NCBI RefSeq assembly: GCF_029910215.1 | Contig: NZ_CP110396.1 | Location: 2,108,001-2,172,000 of the forward strand | Source of the DNA: Paraburkholderia sp. D15 | Lineage (GTDB): Bacteria; Pseudomonadota; Gammaproteobacteria; Burkholderiales; Burkholderiaceae | Length of the DNA stretch: 64,000 nucleotides | Reading direction: 5' to 3' | Shown here: in pieces, positions 36,900-46,083 of the stretch | Layout of the letters: the number at the start of each line of letters is the position of its first letter | Position numbering within the stretch: position 1 is the stretch's first letter | The notes under the pieces: generated by a model | Seen by the model: only the letters and a program-made list of their open reading frames with translations | Told to the model about the DNA's origin: nothing | The model's database searches: none | Translations under genes and position numbers: made by a program

Positions 36900-37018
36900 A
36901 CAAGCGCGGCTTGCGATGTATTGCCAGATGCCCCTGGGTCATCTGGCGAGGCGATTCGCGACCCGGGGTATAACGCCCGTCAGCCGCACGACCGGAAATA
37001 GCGACGCCAGAAATAGGT

Positions 37019-37039
37019 GAGGCCCCACAAGGGGGCCTC
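37019..37039 (+). terminator. Possible terminator after phoX
   Basis: GAGGCCCC (37019-37026) pairs with GGGGCCTC (37032-37039) around a 5-base loop; only a short A/T-rich run follows, so termination is plausible but weak. Confidence 0.4.
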
Positions 37040-37092
37040 ATAATATTCGCCGTTCCACGCGATTGATGCGCATGCGACGCACCTTTTGCGCA

Positions 37093-37524
37093 TCAACTCC
37101 GTTTGCAGAAAATCGCCGTGATCAGCGGCGCCACGCGATGCACGATCGCCGTGCTGCCCGCCGCGGTAACCGCGCTCTGCACCTTCGATTCGCTGCCGAA
37201 CACCACCACGCCGTACGCCGAGCGCGCGACCGGCTCGCCGTCGCCGACGCGGAACATCGGGTCGTCCTTCTCGTAGCCGACCACCGCGAATACGTGGAAA
37301 CCGTACGCACTCAGATCCGCGCCCGAGGTCGGCGAAAACGCGTTGATCGAATTGCTTTCCACGCGCGTCGGTTTCGGATCGATCAATTGCTGCTGCGCAA
37401 GATCGGCGATGAACTGGTGGCCGCTCTCATTGCAGAGAAGCGGCGTATCGAGTGTGGCGGCGTGACCGGTCAGCGGCAGTGCGCCGGTCAGCGCAAGGAG
37501 TGCAGAGGAAAAAATGCGTTTCAT
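37093..37524 (-). CDS. Exported small protein of unknown function
   Basis: 143 residues, signal peptide MKRIFSSALLALTGALPLTGHA|ATL. The mature protein has two cysteines (LLCNES and AIFCKRS) likely to form a disulfide, and a region FSPTSGADLSAYGFHVFAVVGYEKDDPMFRVGDG. No known domain recognised. Convergent with phoX; periplasmic location likely. Confidence 0.75.
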   Translation of the reverse strand: MKRIFSSALLALTGALPLTGHAATLDTPLLCNESGHQFIADLAQQQLIDPKPTRVESNSINAFSPTSGADLSAYGFHVFAVVGYEKDDPMFRVGDGEPVARSAYGVVVFGSESKVQSAVTAAGSTAIVHRVAPLITAIFCKRS

Positions 37525-37763
37525 AAAGTGAACGGCGATCGTTGTTCGATGTAGTGTGTGCGCAACGGGCGGCGGTGTGGCGGCGCGGCCCGAAAGACGT
37601 TGCGCATCGAAGGGATCCCGCTTGACAGGCGCAACTGGATTCGCACTTTATATCGATTCGGCAGATTTTGCTCGGCCGCTAACATACTGCGGCAATGAGT
37701 CCGCCTCAAAGAAACGTGCGGGAAGAAAGCAATCTTTTGCGATCCCGTATATATTTCCGGGTT

Positions 37764-38492
37764 ATGAATTCGAGACCCCAAACTCCAATTAACGTGCCGC
37801 CGCCCCGAACCTGGGACGCGCGGCTCGCCCGCCGACTCGTCACCCCGCTGGTCAACACCTGGGTCACGCCGAACCACCTCACCACGCTGCGCCTGCTCAT
37901 CGGGCTGGCGGGCGCGCTGTGCCTCGCTCACGGCGGATTCGCCTGGGCCAACGCCGGCGCCTTCCTGATCGTGCTGTCGAACTTCGTCGACCATACGGAC
38001 GGCGAACTCGCGCGCATCGGCGGGAAGTCGAGCCGAATCGGTCATTTTTACGACCTTGCGTGCGACGCGCTCGTCACCGTCATGCTGTTCGTCGGCATGG
38101 GAGTGGGTGTCGATGCCGCGCATGTCGGTAATCTGAAAATCGAGCCGGGTTGGCTCGGCGCGCTGGCCGGCGTCGCCATCGCGCTGATTTTCTTCCTGCG
38201 TATGCGCATCGAGGAAATGGCGGGCAAGGCGGGCACGAAGCAGGCATCGGTCGGCGGTTTCGAAACCGAGGACGTGCTGTACCTGCTGCCGATCGTCACG
38301 CTCACGGGTGTCGTCGGGCCGTTCGTGGTGGTCGCGTCGATCGGCGCGCCGCTGTTCGCCGCGTGGGTCGTGATCGACTACTGGCGCGTCGCGCGCCGCA
38401 CCGCCGTACCGGTCGCTTCTAGCGCATCGGTCGCGCCGGTCGCGACAGTCGCCGCTGCTCCCGAAACCCGTCAGATGTGGGCCAGCGAATGA
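37764..38492 (+). CDS. CDP-alcohol phosphatidyltransferase
   Basis: 242 residues, about six membrane segments. The catalytic signature D-x2-D-G-x2-A-R-x8-G-x3-D-x3-D is perfect: D76, D79, G80, A83, R84, G93, D97 and D101 in VDHTDGELARIGGKSSRIG. It should join an alcohol to a CDP-activated lipid (or a CDP-activated headgroup to a lipid alcohol). First gene of a four-gene coupled operon with an oxygenase, a flippase-like protein and a nucleotidyltransferase. Not one of the housekeeping PssA/PgsA enzymes by context. Confidence 0.9.
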   Translation: MNSRPQTPINVPPPRTWDARLARRLVTPLVNTWVTPNHLTTLRLLIGLAGALCLAHGGFAWANAGAFLIVLSNFVDHTDGELARIGGKSSRIGHFYDLACDALVTVMLFVGMGVGVDAAHVGNLKIEPGWLGALAGVAIALIFFLRMRIEEMAGKAGTKQASVGGFETEDVLYLLPIVTLTGVVGPFVVVASIGAPLFAAWVVIDYWRVARRTAVPVASSASVAPVATVAAAPETRQMWASE

Positions 38493-39316
38493 GTACGCAC
38501 GCCGAAGACGACGTGGTCGCGACAGTCGCAGCGAACCGGGGCGCGTCGTCCGCCGCCGCGCCGATCGCGCCCGCGCCGAATGCGGACCACGCGGTCGCAA
38601 GCCGCACGCGAACGTTCGACACGCCGCGTCTGCGCAAGGATTTCACCGGCCAGGACGCATTCCTCTATCTCGAAGACTTTCTTGCGCCGGAAGTCACCGC
38701 GCAACTGGTGCACAGCGCGCGCTCGCTGCTCGACGAGGTGAACCGTAATTACCTGCCGGGCCACAAGCAGGGCGGCAGCGTGAGCCGTCACACCATCGAC
38801 CGCCTCGCGCCGTTCATCGCCGAGCTGTATCGCTCGAAGGAACTGATCGGCTGGCTCGAGCAACTGAGCGGCGACAAGCTGCAGGTGTCCCCGGCGGACG
38901 ATCCGCATGCGTACGCGCTGTATTACTACACGCGCGCGGGCGATCACATCGGCTGGCACTACGACACTTCGTACTATGACGGCCGCCGCTACACGCTGCT
39001 GCTCGGCGTGATCGACGAATCGTCGTGCCGCCTCGACTACGAATTGCACACGCGCAATCCGGACGTGCCGGACCAGCCGGGCTCGGTGCAGATTCCGCCG
39101 GGTGGTCTGGTGTTTTTCGACGGCGACAAGCTGCGTCATCGCATCACGCCGGCCGGCGCGAACGAGATGCGCGTATCGCTGACGTTCGAGTACGTGACCG
39201 ATCCGAACATGCGGCCGTGGCGCCGCTTCATCTCGAACATGAAGGACGCGATCGCGTACTTCGGGTTCCGCCAGGTGTTCCGTCAGATGACCGCGCGCGG
39301 CAAGGATCGCTCGTGA
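38489..39316 (+). CDS. 2-oxoglutarate/Fe(II)-dependent oxygenase
   Basis: 275 residues; start overlaps the previous stop (ATGA). The double-stranded beta-helix core has the metal triad H157-x-D159 (HIGWHYDTSYYDG) and H217 (LRHRITPAGANEMRVSLTF), with R228 ten residues later as the 2-oxoglutarate anchor. The first 45 residues are Ala-rich and probably disordered. It likely hydroxylates a headgroup or lipid intermediate made by this operon. A prolyl-hydroxylase-like role on protein is possible but fits the context less well. Confidence 0.85.
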   Translation: MSTHAEDDVVATVAANRGASSAAAPIAPAPNADHAVASRTRTFDTPRLRKDFTGQDAFLYLEDFLAPEVTAQLVHSARSLLDEVNRNYLPGHKQGGSVSRHTIDRLAPFIAELYRSKELIGWLEQLSGDKLQVSPADDPHAYALYYYTRAGDHIGWHYDTSYYDGRRYTLLLGVIDESSCRLDYELHTRNPDVPDQPGSVQIPPGGLVFFDGDKLRHRITPAGANEMRVSLTFEYVTDPNMRPWRRFISNMKDAIAYFGFRQVFRQMTARGKDRS

Positions 39317-40332
39317 GTCGCGCCGCCCTGATTCTGCTGTCGATCGGGACGGCGCTGTTTGTCGGCCTGCTCGCGTGGCAGGGTTTCGGTTCGGTCGCAT
39401 CGACGCTGCTCGCCGCCGGTTGGGGGCTCGCACTCGTCGCGCTGTTCCATGTCGTGCCGCTCGTGCTCGATGCCGGCGCGATTTCGGTGTTGTTCAAGAA
39501 CCGTCACGACGGTGTGCATCACGATCTGTCGCTGCGCGACGCGTTGTTCGCGCGCTGGATCGGCGAATCGGTAAACAGTCTGTTGCCGGCTGGGCAGATC
39601 GGCGGTCCGGTGCTGATGGTGCGGCAACTGTCGCAGCGCGGCATGCGCATGCGCGACGCCGCCGCCGCGATCACCGTCAGCACGACCGCGCAAGCGCTCG
39701 CGCAAATCGTCTTCGCGTTGGGCGGATTGCTGCTGTTCGGCGCCTATGCCGCGCATGGCGCGCTGCACGATCTGCAAACCGCCACGCTGATCGCAACCGG
39801 CGTGCTGGGCGCGATGATCGTCGGCTTCTACTATGCGCAGCGGCGCGGGCTGTTTGGCCGGCTGCTCGGCGTGGTGTCGAAGGTGTTCGGCAAGCGCGAC
39901 TGGTCCTCGCTGATGACCCGTGCCGAAGCGGTCGATGCCGCGGTGCAGGCCATGTACCGCGAACGCGGCCGGGTCGCGGCGAGCTTTGCCTTGAGCCTTG
40001 CAGGCTGGATTGTCGGCACGGTCGAAGTGTGGCTCGCGTTGCGCTTTCTCGGTCATCCGGTGGACTGGGTCGACGCGTTGCTGCTGGAAAGCCTGGGTCA
40101 GGCGATTCGCGGCGCGGCGTTCATGATTCCCGGCTCGCTCGGCGTGCAGGAAGGCGGTTATCTGCTGCTCGCGCCGCTCGTCGGGTTGCCGCCGGATGCG
40201 GCGCTGGCCTTGTCGTTGGCGAAGCGTGCGCGTGAAATCCTGCTAGGCTTGCCGGGTCTGCTGGTTTTGCATTTCAGCGAACGAAGCTGGCAACGGCGGC
40301 GCGCCACGGGGCGCGTACCGGTTGTCGATTAA
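39313..40332 (+). CDS. Flippase-like membrane protein (LPG_synthase_TM / UPF0104)
   Basis: 339 residues starting at a GTG that overlaps the previous stop by four bases. About eight membrane segments in the pattern of the lysylphosphatidylglycerol synthase membrane domain and HpnL: LSIGTALFVGLLAWQGFGSV, ARWIGESVNSLLPAGQIGGPVLMVRQLSQRG and FMIPGSLGVQEGGYLLLAPLVGLPPDAAL. This family is thought to flip or transport lipid-linked molecules. Coupling to a phosphatidyltransferase and cytidylyltransferase-like gene supports a role in moving the new lipid. Confidence 0.85.
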   Translation: MSRAALILLSIGTALFVGLLAWQGFGSVASTLLAAGWGLALVALFHVVPLVLDAGAISVLFKNRHDGVHHDLSLRDALFARWIGESVNSLLPAGQIGGPVLMVRQLSQRGMRMRDAAAAITVSTTAQALAQIVFALGGLLLFGAYAAHGALHDLQTATLIATGVLGAMIVGFYYAQRRGLFGRLLGVVSKVFGKRDWSSLMTRAEAVDAAVQAMYRERGRVAASFALSLAGWIVGTVEVWLALRFLGHPVDWVDALLLESLGQAIRGAAFMIPGSLGVQEGGYLLLAPLVGLPPDAALALSLAKRAREILLGLPGLLVLHFSERSWQRRRATGRVPVVD

Positions 40333-40359
40333 ACTCCGTATTTTTTCAAAGGACCGCGC

Positions 40360-41124
40360 ATGCGTGCCATCATTCTCGCAGCGGGCCTCGGCCTGCGTCT
40401 CCAGCAACCGCCGCAGGCCCAGTTTCCGAAGTGTCTGTTGCAGTTCGACGGCATGAGTCTGCTCGAACGGCATCTGCAGATGCTCGAAACCGCCGGCGTG
40501 ACGGATGTCGTGCTGGCGCTCGGCTTCCAGCCGGAGTCGGTGCAGGCGGAACTGGAGCGCATCAACTGGCCGCACAAGGTCGAAACCGTGTTGAACACGC
40601 GCTTCGATCTGGGCAGCGTGCTGACGGTGCACACCGTCGCTGACGCGCTGACGCGCGGCGGCGACGTGCTGCTGATGGACGCCGACGTGCTGTACGACGA
40701 ACGCATTCTGAACGCGCTGGTCGCCGGCGAAACGGTCAACCGTCTGTTGATCGACCGCGATTTCGAAGCCGGCGACGAACCCGTCAAGCTGTGTCTGAAA
40801 GACGGCGTGCCGGTCGAACTGCGCAAGCAGCTCGCGGTCAACCTCGACTACGACACCATCGGCGAATCGGTCGGCTTCTTCCGCTTCCGCCAGGAAACCG
40901 CGCAGCGTTTCGCGGAGATCGTTGCGGGTTATGTCGATAGCGGCCGGGCCAACATGCCGCACGAGGAAGCGGTGCGCGATCTGCTGCTGGAGCGCAGCCA
41001 GGTGTTCGATACCGCCGACGTGACCGGCGCGCCCTGGATCGAAATCGATTTTCCGAATGACGTTGCACGCGCAACGACCGAGATCCTGCCGCAGTTGCAG
41101 CCGCTGGTCAGCGCATCGCGGTAA
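40360..41124 (+). CDS. Sugar-phosphate/phosphoalcohol nucleotidyltransferase
   Basis: 254 residues with the MobA/GlmU-like fold: MRAIILAAGLGLRL and PKCLLQFDGMSLLERHLQ, then VLLMDADVLYD (metal-binding aspartates). Similar enzymes activate phosphocholine, inositol-phosphate or 2-aminoethylphosphonate with CTP. With the upstream phosphatidyltransferase it would supply a CDP-headgroup. It follows the flippase-like gene by 27 bases. Confidence 0.82.
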   Translation: MRAIILAAGLGLRLQQPPQAQFPKCLLQFDGMSLLERHLQMLETAGVTDVVLALGFQPESVQAELERINWPHKVETVLNTRFDLGSVLTVHTVADALTRGGDVLLMDADVLYDERILNALVAGETVNRLLIDRDFEAGDEPVKLCLKDGVPVELRKQLAVNLDYDTIGESVGFFRFRQETAQRFAEIVAGYVDSGRANMPHEEAVRDLLLERSQVFDTADVTGAPWIEIDFPNDVARATTEILPQLQPLVSASR

Positions 41125-41133
41125 GACGGGTTC

Positions 41134-41183
41134 GCGACTCGACGCGACTCAGAGCAACTCAAGGCAACTCAGAGCAACTCAAC
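41134..41183. repeat. 10-bp tandem repeat, five units
   Basis: Five head-to-tail units of form GC(G/A)ACTC(N3) directly after the nucleotidyltransferase stop codon. Units 3 and 5, and 2 and 4, are nearly the same. Confidence 0.85.
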
Positions 41184-41216
41184 GCACCGCCGCGCAAGCG
41201 AGCGCGACGAAAGCAC

Positions 41217-41250
41217 AAAGAGCCGGCTCCCGCCGGCTCTTTGCCGTTTA
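41217..41250 (+). terminator. Terminator of the lipid-headgroup operon
   Basis: Arms AAAGAGCCGG (41217-41226) and CCGGCTCTTT (41233-41242) around a six-base loop, with more T residues a few bases on. Symmetric, so it could work in both directions. Confidence 0.65.
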
Positions 41251-41334
41251 CGGCCCGCGTAACAACATTCGTTGTCGATGCGATGCCATAATCGACGCTT
41301 TACATCGACGGCCTCCCAACCTGTCGCTCTGCCA

Positions 41335-42738
41335 ATGCCCTTCGCTTTAGGCACTTTCATCGTTCCGCTGATCGTCGCTTGCGCGATGTTCATGGAAAAC
41401 GTGGACGGCACGGTCATCGTGACGTCGCTGCCGGTTCTGGCGCGCGATCTCGGCCAGGACCCCATCACCCTCAAACTCGCGGTCACCGCCTACGTCATCG
41501 GGCTCGGCGTGTTCATTCCGATCTGCGGCTGGGTGGCCGACCGCTTCGGTTCGCGGACCGTGTTCCGCACGGCGATCGGCATTTTCATGGCGGGTTCGCT
41601 GATGTGCGCGGCGTCCACCTCGCTCGGCACGTTCGTGGTCGCGCGCTTCGTGCAAGGCATCGGCGGCGCGATGATGGTGCCGGTGGGGCGCATCATCATC
41701 TTCCGCTCGGTGCCGAAGTCGGACTTCATTCGCGCGGTCAACTATCTGACGGTGCCCGCGCTGCTCGGGCCGGTCGTCGGACCGCCGCTCGGCGGGTTCA
41801 TCACGACGTATCTGCATTGGCGCCTCATTTTCTTCGTCAACATTCCGATCGGCCTGCTGGGCATCTGGCTCGCGAACAGGCATATCGGCAACGTGCGCGA
41901 AGCGCATCCGGGCCGGCTCGACTGGACCGGCTTCGTGTTGTCCGCGAGCGGCGCGTCGCTGTTCATGCTGGGGTTGTCGCTAGTGGGCGGTGAACTGGTG
42001 TCGAACGCGGTGTCGTTCGGCATGTGCGCGATCGGCGTGGCGTTGCTCGTGTTGTACGCGCTCTACGCGAGCCGCGTCGAATTGCCCGTGCTCGATTTGC
42101 GTCTGTTGCGCATTCCGAGTTTTCACGCGAGCGTGGTGGGCGGATCGTTGTTCCGCATCGGCCTCGGCGCGGTGCCGTTTCTGTTGCCGCTCGCATTGCA
42201 GGAAGGTCTCGGCATGACGGCCTTCAAGTCCGGCTCGATCACGTGCGCGTCCGCCTTCGGCTCGATCTTCATGAAGGCGGCGGCGTCGCGCATTCTCGAA
42301 CGCTTCGGTTTTCGCACGGTACTGATGTTCAACGCGGGCTGCGCGGGTCTGGCGATCGCGGTGTATGGCCTGTTCTTTCCGGGTACGCCGCATTGGCTGA
42401 TCTGGTGCGTCGTGTTGTTCGGCGGCTTCTTTCCGTCGTTGCAGTTCACGTCGCTGAACACGCTCGCGTACGCGGATATTCCGAGCCGCGACGTGGGCCG
42501 CGCAACGAGTGTTGCCAGCGTGATCCAGCAGATCTCGCTGGGACTCGGCGTGACGATCGGCGGCATCGTGCTGCAGCTCTCGCACAACGTGCAGGGACAC
42601 GCGGCCATCGTGTTCTCCGACTTCTGGCCGGCGTTCCTCGTCGTAGGCCTGTTCTCGGTATTGTCGATTCCCGTCACCGCGCGTTTGCCGCACGGCGCGG
42701 GCGATGAAATCGCGCGAGGCAGTCGCGGCCGCGCGTGA
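41335..42738 (+). CDS. MFS drug/metabolite exporter, DHA2 (14-helix) type
   Basis: 467 residues from MPFALGTFIV. About 14 membrane segments; motif A variant GWVADRFGSRTVFR, motif C region LLGPVVGPPLGGFITTYLHWRLIFFVNIPIG, and an early ENVDGTVIVTSLPVLARDLG typical of EmrB/QacA-like proton-coupled exporters. Likely a drug or metabolite efflux pump. Separated from the upstream operon by a terminator. Confidence 0.9.
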   Translation: MPFALGTFIVPLIVACAMFMENVDGTVIVTSLPVLARDLGQDPITLKLAVTAYVIGLGVFIPICGWVADRFGSRTVFRTAIGIFMAGSLMCAASTSLGTFVVARFVQGIGGAMMVPVGRIIIFRSVPKSDFIRAVNYLTVPALLGPVVGPPLGGFITTYLHWRLIFFVNIPIGLLGIWLANRHIGNVREAHPGRLDWTGFVLSASGASLFMLGLSLVGGELVSNAVSFGMCAIGVALLVLYALYASRVELPVLDLRLLRIPSFHASVVGGSLFRIGLGAVPFLLPLALQEGLGMTAFKSGSITCASAFGSIFMKAAASRILERFGFRTVLMFNAGCAGLAIAVYGLFFPGTPHWLIWCVVLFGGFFPSLQFTSLNTLAYADIPSRDVGRATSVASVIQQISLGLGVTIGGIVLQLSHNVQGHAAIVFSDFWPAFLVVGLFSVLSIPVTARLPHGAGDEIARGSRGRA

Positions 42739-42864
42739 TTTTTTGTGTGCCGCAGCATGCGGACTACGGACAGTTGCGGCTTCGCAAGCGAGCGGTTCGC
42801 ATGTTATAAGCCCAAGGCAGCTCCTGTAATCGTCAGGTCATCGCGTCGTCTTGGGGGATCTTCA

Positions 42865-44598
42865 ATGAGGTTGTTCCGCAACGCCAAATCGTCTGCCGGC
42901 GGGTTCGCGCTGGTTGCACTCGTTACCGTTTCCACCGGCTTTCTCGAAGCGACGCCCGCGGTCGCGAAGACCGCCGCGAAAAACCAGCCCGCCGTACTCA
43001 CGGCCTCCGCGATCGCGGTCGCGGATAAATACAGCGCCGACGCCGCCGAGCAGATCTTCAAGGAAGGCGGCAATGCCGTCGATGCGGCCGTCGCGATTGC
43101 CTTCACGCTTGCCGTGACGTATCCGGAAGCGGGCAACATCGGCGGTGGCGGCTTCATGACGCTGTATGTCGGCGGCAAGCCGTACTTCCTCGACTATCGC
43201 GAGCGTGCGCCGCTGGCGGCCACGAAGAACATGTACCTCGACGACAAGGGCGAGGTGATCAAGGGCATGAGCCTGTTCGGCTATCGCGCGGTGGGCGTGC
43301 CGGGCACCGTCGACGGCATGTGGCAGGCACAGCGCCGCTTCGGCAAGCTCAAGTGGAAACAGGTGCTCGCGCCGGCCATTCACTATGCGCGCGACGGCTT
43401 CGAAGTCAGCCAGCAATTGCAGGAACGCCGCGACGCGGCCGCGAAGGACTTCGCGGGTAAGACCAACTTCGACACCTATTTCGGCAACCTGAAAGAGGGC
43501 GTCAACTTCAAGCAGCCGGATCTCGCCGCCGTGCTGCAACGCATTTCCGATCAAGGCGCGAAAGACTTCTATCAAGGCAAGACCGCCGATCTGATCGCGG
43601 CGTCCATGCGCGGCCACGGCCTGATCACCAAGGCCGACCTGCAGCAGTACAAGGCCGTCTGGCGCGACCCGATCCAGGCCGACTGGAACGGTTATCGCGT
43701 GTACACCGCGCCGCCGCCGAGTTCGGGCGGCATCGGCCTCGTGCAGTTGCTGAAGATGAAGGCCGACATCGCGCCGGACTTCAAGGACGTGCCGCTCAAT
43801 TCCGCGCAATACGTGCATCTGATCGCGGAGATCGAGAAGCGCGTGTTCGCGGACCGCGCGCAATATCTCGGCGATCCGGACTTCTACAAGGTACCGATCG
43901 CGCAATTGACCGACGACGCGTACATCGCCAAACGCGCGGCGGAAGTGAATCCGAACACGCCGTCGGACACGAAGAGCGTGGTGCCGGGACTCGGCACCAA
44001 CATGCCGGAGAAAGCGGAAACCACGCATTTCTCGGTGATCGACAAGTGGGGTAACGCCGTGTCGAACACGTATACCATCAACGGCTATTTCGGCTCGGGC
44101 GTGGTGGCGGATCGCACCGGTATCGTGCTGAACGACGAGATGGACGACTTCTCCGCGAAGCCGGGCGTGGCGAACATGTTCGGCGTGGTGGGCAGCGACG
44201 CGAATTCGATCGAGCCGAAGAAGCGTCCGCTGTCGTCGATGAGTCCGACCATTGTGACGAAGGACGGCAAGGTGTCGCTGGTGATCGGCACGCCGGGCGG
44301 GTCGCGTATTTTCACGTCGATCTTCCAGGTCATCAACAACGTGTACGACTTCAACATGCCGTTGCAGGACGCGGTCGCGGCGATGCGCTTCCATCACCAG
44401 TTGCTGCCGCCGAACACGATCTTCTGGGAGCCGTACAAGCCGATCGAAGGCGAACTCGCGCAGCAGATCGAAGCGAAGGGTTATACGCTGAAGGGGCAGG
44501 ATTTCAGCGGCGACATCCAGGCGATCAAGGTGAATGGCGATACGCCGGAAGCAGCGGCCGATCCGCGCGGACGTGGCGTGACGCGGGTGATTCCGTAG
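42865..44598 (+). CDS. ggt: Gamma-glutamyltransferase precursor
   Basis: 577 residues from an ATG with GGGGGAT upstream. Signal peptide (cut near AVA|KTA), then the heavy subunit (GGNAVDAAVAIAFTLAVTYPEAGNIGGGGFMTLY). The autoprocessing/catalytic threonine is in EKAETTHFSVIDKWGNAVSNTYTI, and the light subunit has KKRPLSSMSPTIV and GTPGGSRIFTSIFQV. Cleaves and transfers gamma-glutamyl groups, for example from glutathione in the periplasm. Single gene with its own terminator. Confidence 0.93.
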   Translation: MRLFRNAKSSAGGFALVALVTVSTGFLEATPAVAKTAAKNQPAVLTASAIAVADKYSADAAEQIFKEGGNAVDAAVAIAFTLAVTYPEAGNIGGGGFMTLYVGGKPYFLDYRERAPLAATKNMYLDDKGEVIKGMSLFGYRAVGVPGTVDGMWQAQRRFGKLKWKQVLAPAIHYARDGFEVSQQLQERRDAAAKDFAGKTNFDTYFGNLKEGVNFKQPDLAAVLQRISDQGAKDFYQGKTADLIAASMRGHGLITKADLQQYKAVWRDPIQADWNGYRVYTAPPPSSGGIGLVQLLKMKADIAPDFKDVPLNSAQYVHLIAEIEKRVFADRAQYLGDPDFYKVPIAQLTDDAYIAKRAAEVNPNTPSDTKSVVPGLGTNMPEKAETTHFSVIDKWGNAVSNTYTINGYFGSGVVADRTGIVLNDEMDDFSAKPGVANMFGVVGSDANSIEPKKRPLSSMSPTIVTKDGKVSLVIGTPGGSRIFTSIFQVINNVYDFNMPLQDAVAAMRFHHQLLPPNTIFWEPYKPIEGELAQQIEAKGYTLKGQDFSGDIQAIKVNGDTPEAAADPRGRGVTRVIP

Positions 44599-45003
44599 GC
44601 TTTACGCCGAAGTTGCACGACGTGTCGTGCAATCGTGCAATCGTGAATGCCAATGCAAAAAACCTCGCACTTGAAAGAGTGCGAGGTTTTTTTATGGGCC
44701 GATTGTGTCGTGACGTTAAGCTAAGACGTTGCGCGTTCAACTAACCTGCTCGACGGGCGTCAACGTCAGATCGAGCTTTTGCGTGCCAGGCAATACCGTG
44801 ACATTCACCGGCCTGCCGATACGCGATGCGTCGGAGTGTGCGCTGCAGACTATCTCGTCCGCGCGGCAAAAGTCGCTATCATGGGTAAGAACCCCAGGCT
44901 CGCGGCGGTAACACGGCTGACACCTCGCGCTTCGATAATCGAACGCGGTCGCGTCGTGATTTTCGCCGCGCGCTTAACCATTTCCGTTGCCAGGAGAGCC
45001 GCA
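44599..45003. other. Intergenic region with ggt terminator and ppk2 promoter
   Basis: About 400 bases. The terminator lies at 44657-44693. After it, some open frame joins the ppk2 frame but the AGGAG-led ATG at 45004 fits the family start better. No separate gene seen. Confidence 0.5.
44657..44693. terminator. Bidirectional Rho-independent terminator after ggt
   Basis: Arms CCTCGCACT (44663-44671) and AGTGCGAGG (44678-44686) with a six-base loop, flanked by six A residues on the left and seven T residues on the right. Confidence 0.9.
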
Positions 45004-45930
45004 ATGAAAGAGCTGGATCCGAGACCCGAAAGCGAGCTGCTCGCAGAGCGGCAACGCCGTTTCGAGGAAGACCTGATCGACGCGTATGACGAAGAGCTCG
45101 AAATGGAGGTCGACGACCGCATTATCGACGGCGCCGAAGGCTTCACGGCCGAGCATCGCGAAGCCCGCAAGATGTACTTCCGCGAGTTGTTCCGCCTGCA
45201 AGGCGAGCTGGTCAAGCTGCAGGACTGGATCGTGCAAACGGGGCATCGGCTGGTAGTGATCTTCGAAGGGCGCGACGCGGCCGGCAAGGGCGGCGCGATC
45301 AAGCGCATCACGCAGCGGCTCAATCCGCGCGTGTGCCGGGTGGCCGCATTGCCCGCGCCGAATAACCGCGAACGCACGCAGTGGTATTTCCAGCGCTACG
45401 TCTCGCACTTGCCGGCGGGCGGCGAAATGGTGCTGTTCGACCGGAGCTGGTACAACCGCGCGGGCGTCGAACGTGTGATGAATTTCTGCTCGGACGAAGA
45501 ATACGAAGAGTTCTTCCGCTCGGTGCCGGAGTTCGAGAAGATGCTGGCGCGCAGCGGCGTGCAGATTCTCAAATACTGGTTCTCGATTACCGACGAAGAG
45601 CAGGAGATCCGCTTCCAGAATCGTATTCACGATCCGCTGAAGCAATGGAAGCTGAGTCCGATGGATCTGGAAAGCCGCCGCCGCTGGGAAGCGTACACGC
45701 AGGCGAAGGAAGTGATGCTGCAACGCTCGCATATTCCCGAAGCGCCGTGGTGGGTCGTGCAGGCGGTCGACAAGAAACGCGCGCGCCTGAACTGCATTCA
45801 CCATCTGCTGAGCCAGGTGCCGTACCACGAGGTCGAGCATCCCACGGTCGAGTTGCCGGATCGGGTTCATCACGACGAATACAGCCGTCAGCCGGTCCCG
45901 CAATCGATGATCGTGCCGGAGATTTACTGA
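45004..45930 (+). CDS. ppk2: Polyphosphate kinase 2
   Basis: 308 residues, start preceded by AGGAG. Walker A in FEGRDAAGKGGAIKRI (residues 88-102), lid region PNNRERTQWYFQRYVSHLP and Walker B-like FDRSWYNRAGVERVM (145-159). Single PPK2 domain, class I by length. Uses polyphosphate to phosphorylate nucleoside diphosphates, or the reverse. Convergent with the Pit transporter; a CHAD protein lies beyond. Confidence 0.92.
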   Translation: MKELDPRPESELLAERQRRFEEDLIDAYDEELEMEVDDRIIDGAEGFTAEHREARKMYFRELFRLQGELVKLQDWIVQTGHRLVVIFEGRDAAGKGGAIKRITQRLNPRVCRVAALPAPNNRERTQWYFQRYVSHLPAGGEMVLFDRSWYNRAGVERVMNFCSDEEYEEFFRSVPEFEKMLARSGVQILKYWFSITDEEQEIRFQNRIHDPLKQWKLSPMDLESRRRWEAYTQAKEVMLQRSHIPEAPWWVVQAVDKKRARLNCIHHLLSQVPYHEVEHPTVELPDRVHHDEYSRQPVPQSMIVPEIY

Positions 45931-45972
45931 GCGTTCGCTGGCCGGAGTCTGTTCCGTTCCGGCCGGCAAAAG

Positions 45973-46011
45973 AAAAAGCGCGGCTCGATGTGTGAGCCGC
46001 GCTTTTTTTTT
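45973..46011. terminator. Bidirectional terminator between ppk2 and pit
   Basis: Arms GCGCGGCTC (45978-45986) and GAGCCGCGC (45994-46002) with a seven-base loop, five A residues on the left and nine T residues on the right; serves both convergent genes. Confidence 0.92.
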
Positions 46012-46083
46012 ATCCTGCCGGTCCGGACCGCTAACGAGAAGTCGGACCAGCGCGTTTTTCAGTACGTTCTTTTGGGTCGCGTT

